NCBI GenBank assembly: GCA_018820745.1 | Contig: JAHJNP010000329.1 | Coordinates: 1-9,672, forward strand | Length of the DNA stretch: 9,672 nucleotides | Source: Gammaproteobacteria bacterium | GTDB taxonomy: Bacteria; Pseudomonadota; Gammaproteobacteria; Burkholderiales; Thiobacillaceae | Direction of reading: 5' to 3' | In this document: positions 1 to 5,740 of the stretch, piece by piece | How the letters are laid out: each line of letters begins with the position of its first letter | How positions within the stretch are numbered: the first letter of the stretch is position 1 | Program-made: the position numbers and the translations under genes | Notes under the pieces: model-generated | Database searches by the model: none | Told to the model about the DNA's origin: nothing | Seen by the model: the letters and a program-made list of their open reading frames with translations, nothing else

Positions 1-45
1 GTTCGACCTAAAACAGCAAGGCAGGATGCGGCACGGCCGCGCAAA

Positions 46-73
46 GAAAAACCCGCCCTCAAAAAAGGGCGGG
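46..73 (-). terminator. Intrinsic terminator after the tfpZ-like gene
   Basis: Bases 52-59 (cccgccct) pair perfectly with 66-73 (agggcggg) around a six-base loop. Read on the minus strand, the 8-bp GC-rich stem is followed by a T-rich run (bases 51-46). The stem lies about 85 bases beyond the stop codon of the tfpZ-like gene. The plus-strand side has no T-run, so termination is expected only for leftward transcripts. Confidence 0.85.
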
Positions 74-109
74 GAGGTGTTCGCGCTTGATTACGGTCGG
101 CTAATTGGC

Positions 110-158
110 GACCCCATTCGTTTATTATTTATTCCCAAATCCGATGGTAGACCCCATT
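110..158. repeat. Short direct repeat around the tfpZ-like stop codon
   Basis: The nonamer gaccccatt occurs at 110-118 and again at 150-158, each followed by T/A-rich sequence (cgtttatt and tatttt). The right copy runs into the stop codon of the tfpZ-like gene. The copies are 40 bases apart. This may be chance, or the trace of a small repeat family; nothing else in the window decides between them. Confidence 0.35.
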
Positions 159-910
159 TATTTTGGCGGTTGCGACAACACCTCCAATACGGTTGCCTCG
201 TCCATGTTCACCACCACGGTATACGTTCCACGCTGCAGCACGTCCAACGGGAAAACCCCCACCTGAGTCCACTTCAACCTCGACTTGCTCAATAACGCAT
301 CCACGTTTTGAAGCAATGCTGGATTACGTTTGGCTAAAACCTCACGACTCAGACCATGACCCACCATCTGCTGCCTAACCTCGGCCAGTGGAACGTAGTA
401 TTCCGGCACGCGAAAATCACCGACGCCTGTCGTACGATAAAAAGACAAATCACTCACACCCTTGGCTGTGGTCGGCAATTGCACGCCAATGAAATGTGGC
501 CCGGATAGCGGCAAGCTGGAAAATTCCTGGCGCTTCGATTTTCCAACCCCGGCTATGCCCAACTCATTGGCTTTTACCAGATGAAAGACTCCATCCACAT
601 ACACCGCGTACACCAGGCGGCTTGTGTAACTGGCATGCAGCCCATAAACCAGTGCAGCGGCCTGCAACAGACCGATCAGCGACAGGTCAAAAAACAGTTC
701 TTTCCGGGATTTGCCGGGCGCGCAAACAATGAAGGTCATGAGTGGCCCCAGAATGACGTCCACGCCAACGATCAGTGCCAGCAATAGTGGGCCGCCGACC
801 AACCAGAAATGCGGCAACGTGTACCAACCAAACACAATCAATAAGGCCGCAGCCACCGCAAGCGCGACACTGATGGTGAGATGGATGAGGGCAGCGCGAG
901 TGCGTGTCAT
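158..910 (-). CDS. TfpX/TfpZ-family type IV pilin accessory protein
   Basis: This encodes a 250-residue inner-membrane protein thought to help a specific type IV pilin become exported or assembled; the mechanism in this family is not well settled. Three hydrophobic segments are visible, at about residues 8-28, 35-62 and 72-93. The second contains DVILGPLMTF, followed by a basic KSRKELFFD stretch before the third; this arrangement is the family's hallmark. The remaining C-terminal ~155 residues are predicted to lie outside the membrane and show no recognised catalytic motif. The start is the ATG at 910, with only a weak CAGG-like ribosome site upstream. The gene lies directly downstream of pilA in the same direction, as expected for this family, but a terminator separates the two. 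Local GC is near 50%, lower than in the tol genes. The family call rests on the membrane pattern and the pilA neighbour; TfpX and TfpZ cannot be told apart here. Confidence 0.85.
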   Translation of the reverse strand: MTRTRAALIHLTISVALAVAAALLIVFGWYTLPHFWLVGGPLLLALIVGVDVILGPLMTFIVCAPGKSRKELFFDLSLIGLLQAAALVYGLHASYTSRLVYAVYVDGVFHLVKANELGIAGVGKSKRQEFSSLPLSGPHFIGVQLPTTAKGVSDLSFYRTTGVGDFRVPEYYVPLAEVRQQMVGHGLSREVLAKRNPALLQNVDALLSKSRLKWTQVGVFPLDVLQRGTYTVVVNMDEATVLEVLSQPPK

Positions 911-960
911 ATGTACCTGAATCGAACTGGAATGAGATAATTTTATTGATGTCCATCATA

Positions 961-983
961 GAAAAAGCCTCCCGAAGGAGGCT
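961..983 (-). terminator. Intrinsic terminator between pilA and the tfpZ-like gene
   Basis: Bases 966-972 (agcctcc) pair with 977-983 (ggaggct). On the minus strand the loop is TTCG, a stable tetraloop, and the stem is followed at once by TTTTT. It lies about 40 bases past the pilA stop codon and about 50 bases before the tfpZ-like start. It should end most pilA transcripts and let only a fraction read through, which would keep the accessory protein far below pilin levels. Confidence 0.88.
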
Positions 984-1024
984 CTTTCAACTACGACGCA
1001 ATTTTATTGCGCTCGCTAATGCTA

Positions 1025-1483
1025 TTAGCAAATTGCAGCACCCACACAAGTACCGGATTTAGCCCAGATTATGGGTGTTCCGACAGCGCCAGCAGTTCCG
1101 GTAAGAATATAAGTCTCACCAGACAGACCAAGAGTAGAAATCGCCGTCATGGTAATCACGGTGGATAACGCGGTACCGCCGGTCAGCGCACCCGAGCCAG
1201 CCTTGACGTAACCGGCATCAGCCGCGGTCACAGCAGGAACGCCACCGACACCATTGGTGCAATTAGCTGCGAGCAAAGTTCCTTGTTCCTGGAAACAAAT
1301 TTCCGCACCCAGTTTGAACGGAGCCGCTGCCGAAACCACCTCGGTGAACTTGGCTTTCTTCGTGTAAGTCTGATAAGCCGGCACAGCAATCGCCGCCAAA
1401 ATACCGATAATCGCCACCACGATCATCAGTTCGATCAGGGTGAAACCTTGTTGGGCTTTACGCGCCATCATTTTCATTTCCAT
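1025..1483 (-). CDS. pilA: Type IV major pilin (prepilin), PilA-like
   Basis: This encodes the structural subunit of a type IV pilus, made as a prepilin, cut by prepilin peptidase and polymerised from the inner membrane. The leader ends ...KAQQG, followed by [20 protein letters not shown], the class IVa pilin core. Cleavage after Gly13 gives Phe1 and the conserved Glu5 of the mature ~139-residue protein. Four cysteines lie in the globular part: two about 13 residues apart in the middle (AEIC...AANC) and two at the C-terminus, where the last residue is itself Cys. The ATG at 1483 is chosen because AAGGAG (1491-1496) sits seven bases upstream. An in-frame ATG at 1516 has no such site, and two more ATGs shortly after 1483 are possible. 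A sigma-54 promoter lies about 60-75 bases upstream and a terminator follows. The low-complexity Gly/Ala/Thr-rich C-terminal half is typical of divergent pilins. Confidence 0.94.
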   Translation of the reverse strand: MEMKMMARKAQQGFTLIELMIVVAIIGILAAIAVPAYQTYTKKAKFTEVVSAAAPFKLGAEICFQEQGTLLAANCTNGVGGVPAVTAADAGYVKAGSGALTGGTALSTVITMTAISTLGLSGETYILTGTAGAVGTPIIWAKSGTCVGAAIC

Positions 1484-1490
1484 TTTAAAG

Positions 1491-1496
1491 CTCCTT
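1491..1496 (-). promoter_or_regulatory. Ribosome binding site deciding the pilA start
   Basis: On the minus strand this reads AAGGAG, seven bases before the ATG at 1483. It is the strongest Shine-Dalgarno site near pilA and argues against the upstream in-frame ATG at 1516. Confidence 0.85.
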
Positions 1497-1543
1497 AAGT
1501 TGATGAAGTTGAACACGCGTTCGCTGTGTCTGGCACATTAACG

Positions 1544-1559
1544 TGCAGACGCCGTGCCA
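1544..1559 (-). promoter_or_regulatory. Sigma-54 promoter of pilA
   Basis: On the minus strand this reads TGGCACGGCGTCTGCA. It matches the sigma-54 consensus TGGCACG-N4-TTGCA with a single change (C for the first T), and the -24 GG and -12 GC are separated by exactly ten bases. Predicted transcription start is near 1533, leaving a leader of about 50 bases. Pilin genes in Pseudomonas and many relatives are driven by RpoN with the PilS/PilR two-component system. PilR dependence here is an inference, and no PilR site was identified. Confidence 0.85.
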
Positions 1560-1803
1560 ACTTTAGATATCGCCGGGAAAAATTGCGCCGACTGGCCGAC
1601 CTGCCTTGATTCTGTTGCCTTTTTGCCAGCCCGATCGCGAATCGCAGCAGTCCCTACCCGTCCAGCCGCCCTGCCCCTGTGCGGCATGGACTGACCATTT
1701 CCGTCACCCTTTTGAAATGGCCGGCAGCGCCAGGGCTACTGGCCGGAGAGCAGGCGTTCCACGGCTGACCGGTAAGCGCCCATGTCTTCGCGCTTGGGAT
1801 ACC

Positions 1804-1890
1804 GAAAACCGATTCCGCACCCTGGCGGCGCAGGGCGACGTGCAGCAGGCGCTGGCCATTCTGGATCGACTGGATGCCGAAGGAGAATAA
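1804..1890 (+). pseudogene. Possible 3' remnant of a lost gene
   Basis: An open frame on the plus strand ends at TAA 1888-1890 and reads as ENRFRTLAAQ then GDVQQALAIL then DRLDAEGE. This looks like an ordinary amphipathic helix pair from a protein C-terminus. The frame continues upstream to about 1606, but that part has an unnatural composition and offers only a TTG start with no ribosome site. I therefore read it as the tail of a gene whose front has been lost. The origin is unknown. Pilin glycosylation ligases often lie beside pilA, but nothing here proves that identity. A chance open frame is the main alternative. Confidence 0.25.
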
Positions 1891-1942
1891 GCAATCCCCT
1901 CAGCCGACCAGCGGGCTTGACCCTTCCCCTCAAGCATTGCAC

Positions 1943-1975
1943 TTGCCCCATATCAGACTTAATTCGGACTATAAT
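1943..1975 (+). promoter_or_regulatory. Promoter of the toxin-antitoxin operon
   Basis: A perfect -10 box, TATAAT, lies at 1970-1975, 37 bases before the antitoxin ATG. The only -35-like hexamer, TTGCCC at 1943-1948, is 21 bases away, which is too far for a good promoter, so the -35 is uncertain. GGAC (1966-1969) and GTCC (1978-1981) form short inverted arms around the -10. That would suit an operator bound by the antitoxin, but the arms are only four bases. Confidence 0.55.
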
Positions 1976-2012
1976 CGGTCCTGCCGGCACTCGGCCAGCC
2001 AGGAGTCAAACC

Positions 2013-2285
2013 ATGAAATTTTCCACTCAAGTCAAACCAATCAGTTATCTCAAGAGCCACGCGGCTGAAATCATCCGAGATATCACCGAAAGCCGGGAAC
2101 CCATGCTCATTACCCAGAACGGGGAAGCCAAACTCGTGGTGATGGATGTCCGTTCATATGAGGAACATGAAGAGACCCTGGCGCTGCTCAAGCTATTGGC
2201 TTTGGGCAACCGTGAGATTGAACAGGGACATTTCCGCGCCGCCGATGAGGTGTTCGCCGATATCGACAGGGAAGCCGCTCAATGA
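2013..2285 (+). CDS. Phd/YefM-family antitoxin
   Basis: This encodes a 90-residue antitoxin of a type II toxin-antitoxin pair. It should bind and neutralise the toxin encoded next to it and, with it, repress their shared promoter. The N-terminal half has the Phd/YefM pattern: MKFSTQVKPISYLKSHAAEI, then a strand with MLITQNGEAKLVVMD, then SYEE starting the next helix. The C-terminal ~40 residues, charged and helical, would be the toxin-wrapping tail. The ATG at 2013 has AGGAG (2001-2005) seven bases upstream. An in-frame ATG at 1782 gives a longer frame, but its extra 77 residues are unlike any antitoxin and lack a ribosome site. The stop codon overlaps the toxin start by four bases (ATGA), typical of translational coupling. 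The exact subfamily is not determined. Confidence 0.88.
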   Translation: MKFSTQVKPISYLKSHAAEIIRDITESREPMLITQNGEAKLVVMDVRSYEEHEETLALLKLLALGNREIEQGHFRAADEVFADIDREAAQ

Positions 2286-2617
2286 GCGTCCAGATCGTGT
2301 TCCTGAAGTCGGCGGAGCACGACCTGAAGGAACTGAAAATCTACATGGTCAAGAACTTCGACAAGGACACTTGGCAAGCCAGTTACACAAAGATTAAAGA
2401 CGCTGTGAACATCATCAGGACATTTCCGCTTGGCGGCAATGTTCCCGAAGAACTCGAGCGCCTCAACCTCACCCAATACCGTCAAGTTATCGCGGGCATG
2501 AACAGAATAATCTATGAGGTGCGGCAGGAAATCATCTACATCCACATTGTTTGCGACACGCGGAAAGACATGAAGTCGCTACTCACCAGACGGCTTCTAC
2601 GCATCGTCAGCACCTGA
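2282..2617 (+). CDS. RelE/ParE-family toxin
   Basis: This encodes a 111-residue toxin of the RelE/ParE superfamily, the partner of the overlapping Phd-type antitoxin. The pattern visible is an N-terminal strand (VQIVFLKSAEHDL), two helices to about residue 45, then a QYRQVIAG strand, the NRIIYEV strand, IIYIHIVCDTRKD, and a C-terminal LLTRRLLRI. Basic residues in the last two strands are where RelE and ParE relatives place functional positions. RelE members cut mRNA on the ribosome and ParE members poison gyrase; the sequence alone does not settle which applies. GC is visibly lower than in the tol genes (about 42% in one sampled 60-base line), suggesting acquisition. The frame is complete, with no sign of decay, and a strong terminator lies about 50 bases after the stop. 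Confidence 0.86.
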   Translation: MSVQIVFLKSAEHDLKELKIYMVKNFDKDTWQASYTKIKDAVNIIRTFPLGGNVPEELERLNLTQYRQVIAGMNRIIYEVRQEIIYIHIVCDTRKDMKSLLTRRLLRIVST

Positions 2618-2665
2618 TTCCCCAGGCTCCGGCGCTCGCAATTTCGACATGGTGGGTTAAAAGCA

Positions 2666-2695
2666 AAAAGCCACGGTTTCCCGTGGCTTTTGTTT
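2666..2695. terminator. Bidirectional terminator between toxin gene and tRNA-Lys
   Basis: An 11-bp perfect stem pairs 2666-2676 (aaaagccacgg) with 2681-2691 (ccgtggctttt) around a four-base loop. On the plus strand it ends in TTTTGTTT and would stop the toxin operon. On the minus strand it ends in TTTTTGCTTTT and would stop the tRNA transcript, whose 3' end lies ten bases away. One hairpin thus serves both converging units. Confidence 0.92.
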
Positions 2696-2700
2696 GATTC

Positions 2701-2776
2701 TGGTGGGCCGGCCGAGATTCGAACTCGGGACCAATGGATTAAAAGTCCACTGCTCTACCAGCTGAGCTACCGGCCC
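2701..2776 (-). tRNA. tRNA-Lys (anticodon UUU)
   Basis: The minus strand folds as a complete 76-base tRNA. The acceptor stem GGGCCGG pairs with CCGGCCC, followed by discriminator A and an encoded CCA. The D arm is GCTC...GAGC. The anticodon arm GTGGA / TCCAT holds the loop CTTTTAA, with anticodon TTT. The T arm CCGAG / CTCGG holds TTCGAAT. It would read AAA and AAG lysine codons. A promoter lies just upstream and a terminator just downstream, so it appears to be a single-gene unit. Confidence 0.98.
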
Positions 2777-2813
2777 GGGGACGGGGTTGAAATCCTGTCC
2801 GCGAAAGCGCGAA

Positions 2814-2842
2814 ATTATAGCCGATGCGGTGCGCCCGGGTAA
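2814..2842 (-). promoter_or_regulatory. Promoter of tRNA-Lys
   Basis: On the minus strand a perfect -10 box TATAAT (2819-2814) is preceded, 17 bases further up, by TTACCC (2842-2837), a weak -35. The -10 lies about 40 bases before the mature tRNA 5' end, leaving a GC-rich leader to be trimmed by RNase P. Confidence 0.65.
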
Positions 2843-2878
2843 AGGCCTATGACGCTTTTTTGAATGTGCGTCTTGCGC

Positions 2879-2900
2879 CGCCCGGCACGTTGGCCGGGCG
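2879..2900 (-). other. Hairpin after the YeeE/YedE gene
   Basis: Bases 2879-2886 (cgcccggc) pair with 2893-2900 (gccgggcg) around a six-base loop, 15 bases past the transporter stop codon. There is no T-run on either side, so it is not a textbook intrinsic terminator. It may stabilise the mRNA end or act with Rho. Confidence 0.5.
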
Positions 2901-2915
2901 AACCCAGCCTGGTTA

Positions 2916-4091
2916 TCACTCGCGCATCATCAGGAAATACTGCACTTTCATGGTAACGGCGCTGCCGATCACGATGGCGATGAAGGTGAGGATGGAGCCC
3001 AGCGCCAGGGTGGAAAAACCGGTGATGCCCTGGCCGATGGTGCAGCCCATCGCCAGCACGCCGCCGAAGCCCATCAGGATCGCGCCGATCAGGTGGTTGA
3101 CGAAGTCGCGGCCGGAGGCGAACCACTCGATGCGGAAGCTGCGCGAGATCAGCGACCACAGCAGGGAGCCGGCGATGACGCCCGCCAGTGCCATGATGCC
3201 GAAGGTGAGCAGGGTGCGCTCGAAGCCGCTGGCCGCGTAGCCCAGCGTTTGCCCCATCGGGTTGATGAAGGTGAAGGACTGCGAGGCCAGCGGGCCGGCG
3301 GCGGCGGGCTTGACTGCATCGGCGGGCGCATACATATCCCATTCCTGAACGTAGGTCTGCAGCGACATCATTTCGCCGTCGGCGTTCACCGCGATGTTGC
3401 TGGTGACGTACCAGGCGGTGAGCACCACCAGGCCGACGACGAGGCCGCCGAGGATGTTGTCGAAGCTGGAGCGGAAATCGGCCGACTTGAAGACCCAGGC
3501 CAGCAGCAGGACGCCGATGACGCCCCCCATCACCATGCGGCCGGTGGCGACGTTGTCGCTGAAGAGCATCGCGCCGAGGTCCTGGTTGGTGCTCAAGGCG
3601 ACCGCGGTCGGGTTGGTCCACGGATAAAACAGGGTGGAATACAGGGTCTGGTCGCTGCCCGGGAAGGGGTTGATCATGTAATAAGCGATCAGGGCGATAA
3701 CCAAGAGCACCATGATCGACTTGAGGTTGCCGCCGCCGATACGGATCAGCGTCTTGTTGCCGCAACCGGAGGCGAGCGACATGCCGATGCCGAACAGGCC
3801 GCCGCCGAGCACATATTCCAGCCAGGGCAAGCTGGTCTGGCGGTAGGGCGGGAAAGTGCTGGTGACGTTCACCATGCCAGCCGCTTCGAGGGCCATCACG
3901 CCCAGCACGCCGACCGCGATGGCCAGCACCCAGGCGCGCATGCGGCCGGTGTCGCCCATGTTGACCCAGTCGGAGACCGCACCCATGGTGCAGAAGTTGG
4001 TCTTGTTGACCACGGCGCCCATGATCAGGGCGATCACGAAAGTCGACCACAGGAAAAACGATTGCGCGCTTAGAAAATCTTCGTAAATCAT
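2916..4091 (-). CDS. YeeE/YedE-family transporter, probable thiosulfate uptake
   Basis: This encodes a 391-residue inner-membrane protein of the YeeE/YedE family, whose studied member TsuA brings thiosulfate into the cell. Many hydrophobic segments span the protein. Three cysteine motifs mark the family: NFCTMGA (Cys34), ASGCGNK (Cys110) and MGCTIGQG (Cys350), the last two being related in the protein's two halves. A long polar stretch at about residues 230-285 (NADGEMM...ADAVKPAAAG) looks like an extracytoplasmic loop. The ATG at 4091 is preferred: it begins MIYEDFLSAQ and an AGAGA-like site precedes it. An in-frame ATG at 4127 would add 12 residues but has no ribosome site. The gene has its own promoter. 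No TusA-like sulfur carrier gene lies beside it, although such partners are common. The substrate (thiosulfate or another sulfur anion) is inferred from the family. Confidence 0.92.
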   Translation of the reverse strand: MIYEDFLSAQSFFLWSTFVIALIMGAVVNKTNFCTMGAVSDWVNMGDTGRMRAWVLAIAVGVLGVMALEAAGMVNVTSTFPPYRQTSLPWLEYVLGGGLFGIGMSLASGCGNKTLIRIGGGNLKSIMVLLVIALIAYYMINPFPGSDQTLYSTLFYPWTNPTAVALSTNQDLGAMLFSDNVATGRMVMGGVIGVLLLAWVFKSADFRSSFDNILGGLVVGLVVLTAWYVTSNIAVNADGEMMSLQTYVQEWDMYAPADAVKPAAAGPLASQSFTFINPMGQTLGYAASGFERTLLTFGIMALAGVIAGSLLWSLISRSFRIEWFASGRDFVNHLIGAILMGFGGVLAMGCTIGQGITGFSTLALGSILTFIAIVIGSAVTMKVQYFLMMRE

Positions 4092-4155
4092 GAGTCTGTC
4101 TCTAGTTTGAAAAGGGAGGGACGGCATGCGCCGCGAGGATCCGGATGCAGGCGGA

Positions 4156-4183
4156 ATTCTAATGGTTCCGCCCCGAATGCCAA
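4156..4183 (-). promoter_or_regulatory. Promoter of the YeeE/YedE gene
   Basis: On the minus strand TTGGCA (4183-4178) and TAGAAT (4161-4156) are 16 bases apart, each matching the sigma-70 consensus at five of six positions. The predicted start near 4149 leaves a leader of about 58 bases before the ATG at 4091. Confidence 0.65.
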
Positions 4184-4244
4184 CTGGATATTAAATACCA
4201 TCGAAGCCTTGGCAAGCCCGAAAATGCCGCTTGATCAATACGCT

Positions 4245-4276
4245 GGCTAGCCGCGCTGCGTTCGCAATGGCGAGCC
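4245..4276 (-). other. Imperfect hairpin after queC
   Basis: Arms 4245-4252 (ggctagcc) and 4269-4276 (ggcgagcc) pair apart from one A/G mismatch. An inner stem tgcg/cgca (4257-4260 / 4263-4266) continues it. It starts eight bases past the queC stop. The sequence beyond it on the minus strand is not T-rich, so it is at best a weak or factor-assisted terminator between queC and the transporter promoter. Confidence 0.35.
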
Positions 4277-4284
4277 ATATCGAA

Positions 4285-4968
4285 TCAACCCGCATTCTTC
4301 AATGCATACCGCGTCGGATCGGGAATGCCTGCCGCGAGAAATCCCTCGCGCCTCAGGCGACAGGCGTCGCAGCGGCCGCAAGCCAGGCCGTCAGCGTCGG
4401 CCTGGTAGCAGCTGACGGTTTGCGCGTAGTCGACGCCGAGTTCGATGCCGCGCTGGATGATCTGCGCTTTCGACAGATGCTGCAGCGGCGCATGGACGCG
4501 CAGCCGGGCCCCTTCGACGCCGGCGCGGGTGGCGAGGTTGGCCATCTGCTCGAACGCCGCGATGAATTCGGGACGGCAATCGGGGTAGCCGGAATAGTCG
4601 ACGGCATTGACGCCGATGAAGAGGTCGCGCGAGCCCAGCACCTCGGCCCAGGCGAGCGCCAGCGCCAGCATCACGGTGTTGCGCGCGGGCACGTAGGTGA
4701 CGGGAATGCCTGCGGTCGGGCTTTCGGGCACGGCGATGGAGGCGTCGGTGAGCGCCGAGCCGCCGATGTCGCTGAGTCCCAGCTTGAGCACCCGGTGCTC
4801 GACGGCGCCGAGGCTCGCCGCCACGCGCGCGGCGGCGGCCAGTTCGGCATTGTGGCGCTGGCCGTAGTCGAGACTCAGCGCGTGGCAGGCGTAACCCGCC
4901 TCGCGCGCGATGGCGAGCACGGTGGCGGAGTCGAGTCCGCCGGAGAGCAGAATGACCGCGGGCTTCAT
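4285..4968 (-). CDS. queC: 7-cyano-7-deazaguanine synthase QueC
   Basis: This encodes a 227-residue cytosolic enzyme that converts 7-carboxy-7-deazaguanine to preQ0 using ATP and ammonia, in the pathway to queuosine in tRNA. The N-terminal ATP-pyrophosphatase P-loop is SGGLDS (residues 9-14), followed by LDYGQRH. Further family motifs are VPARNT (93-98) and [13 protein letters not shown] (123-135). The zinc site is complete: Cys187, Cys197, Cys200 and Cys203 in the SCY...CGRCDAC pattern. The length matches the usual ~220-235 residues. The ATG at 4968 overlaps the queE stop by four bases (ATGA), so the two are translationally coupled and make consecutive enzymes. It is the last gene of the leftward tol-pal-que series. 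Confidence 0.97.
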   Translation of the reverse strand: MKPAVILLSGGLDSATVLAIAREAGYACHALSLDYGQRHNAELAAAARVAASLGAVEHRVLKLGLSDIGGSALTDASIAVPESPTAGIPVTYVPARNTVMLALALAWAEVLGSRDLFIGVNAVDYSGYPDCRPEFIAAFEQMANLATRAGVEGARLRVHAPLQHLSKAQIIQRGIELGVDYAQTVSCYQADADGLACGRCDACRLRREGFLAAGIPDPTRYALKNAG

Positions 4969-5618
4969 TTGCCGGGGGTGTTACCCCACAACACCTTGTG
5001 CAGCTGCACCTGCATCCGCACCGGCGGCCGGTCGGCGAGAATCCACTCGGCCAGCTGCGCCGGCGGCAGTTCGCCCTGCACCGGCGAAAACAGAACGGGG
5101 CAGGTTTTAGCCAGGTTGTGCGCCCGGATGGTCTCGCGCGCCCAGTCGTAGTCGGCGCGGTCGGCCAGGACGAACTTGATCTCGTCGTGCGGGGTGAGGT
5201 GGGCGAGGTTTTCCCAGCGGTTGCGCGCGTCTTCGCCGGACCCCGGCGGCTTGATGTCGACGATGCGCGAGACCCGCGCGTCGACCTGGCTGACGTCGAG
5301 CGCGCCGCTGGTTTCCAGCGACACCGAATAGCCGGCGTCGCACAACGCGGCGAGCAGCGGCAGGCAGCTTTTCTGCGCCAGCGGCTCGCCGCCGGTGACG
5401 CACACCGTCGGCACGCCAAAGTCGGCCACCCGCGCCAGCAGCGAAGCCAGGGAGACGGTTTCGCCGCCCTGAAAGCTGTAGGGCGTGTCGCACCAGCGGC
5501 AGCGCAGCGGACAGCCGGCCAGGCGAACGAACACCGTCGGCAAGCCGGCGCGGCTGGTTTCGCCCTGCAGGGAAAGGAACACCTCCGTCAGGCGGAGTGT
5601 GACGGTTGGCAACGCCAT
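4965..5618 (-). CDS. queE: 7-carboxy-7-deazaguanine synthase QueE (radical SAM)
   Basis: This encodes the enzyme that rearranges 6-carboxy-tetrahydropterin to 7-carboxy-7-deazaguanine, the step before QueC. With the ATG at 5618 the protein is 217 residues, the usual family length. It shows [10 protein letters not shown] near the N-terminus, then the radical SAM cluster motif CxxxCxxC (Cys36, Cys40, Cys43), TGGEP (75-79) for S-adenosylmethionine, ETSG (102-105), DIKPPGSGE, and the closing LHKVLWGN. The frame stays open upstream to a GTG at 5735, but those 39 extra residues are Pro/Arg/Gly-rich, look unlike the family, and the GTG lies inside a hairpin. AGGG a few bases before 5618 is a modest ribosome site. 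The start is therefore likely but not certain. It sits between cpoB and queC in one direction. Confidence 0.95.
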   Translation of the reverse strand: MALPTVTLRLTEVFLSLQGETSRAGLPTVFVRLAGCPLRCRWCDTPYSFQGGETVSLASLLARVADFGVPTVCVTGGEPLAQKSCLPLLAALCDAGYSVSLETSGALDVSQVDARVSRIVDIKPPGSGEDARNRWENLAHLTPHDEIKFVLADRADYDWARETIRAHNLAKTCPVLFSPVQGELPPAQLAEWILADRPPVRMQVQLHKVLWGNTPGK

Positions 5619-5716
5619 CGCGCCCTGCGGGGCGTCAGTTCGCAGCGGGACGGCGCGCATTCGCGGCGAGGGCGCCACGGAGGGCAGGAGGCCCGCCCCC
5701 GGGCCGCTGGGGTGGC

Positions 5717-5740
5717 GCGTCGTGGTCTTGGACACGACGC
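5717..5740 (-). other. Perfect inverted repeat at the cpoB-queE junction
   Basis: Bases 5717-5724 (gcgtcgtg) and 5733-5740 (cacgacgc) are exact inverted copies around an eight-base loop. The repeat begins directly after the cpoB stop codon. No T-run follows on the minus strand. It could mark the end of the tol-pal message, protect it from 3' decay, or damp transcription into queE and queC. Confidence 0.6.

Larger units (their letters stand above)
1561..2012. other. Intergenic region without a convincing intact gene
   Basis: About 450 bases separate the pilA promoter from the antitoxin gene. The left part is presumably the upstream activating region of pilA. The middle holds open frames lacking a good start, and the right end holds the toxin-antitoxin promoter. 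I see no RNA gene, no transposon ends and no recognisable protein domain apart from the short coding-like stretch listed separately. Confidence 0.6.

Noticed and set aside
1531..1547. A TGGCAC...TGCA sigma-54-like match on the plus strand.
   Set aside because: GG and GC are 11 bases apart instead of 10, and no plus-strand gene follows.
2617..2780. Phage or island attachment duplicate of the tRNA-Lys 3' end.
   Set aside because: No second copy of the tRNA 3' end and no integrase gene is in the window.
2815..4073. Long open frames overlapping the YeeE/YedE gene in other frames on both strands.
   Set aside because: They are Arg/His/Gly-rich products of high-GC third positions and lack any domain; the transporter frame is clearly the real one.
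4969..5740. A preQ1 riboswitch controlling the que genes.
   Set aside because: The short leader before queE shows no preQ1 pseudoknot pattern such as the A-rich tail and paired loop; only a simple inverted repeat is seen.
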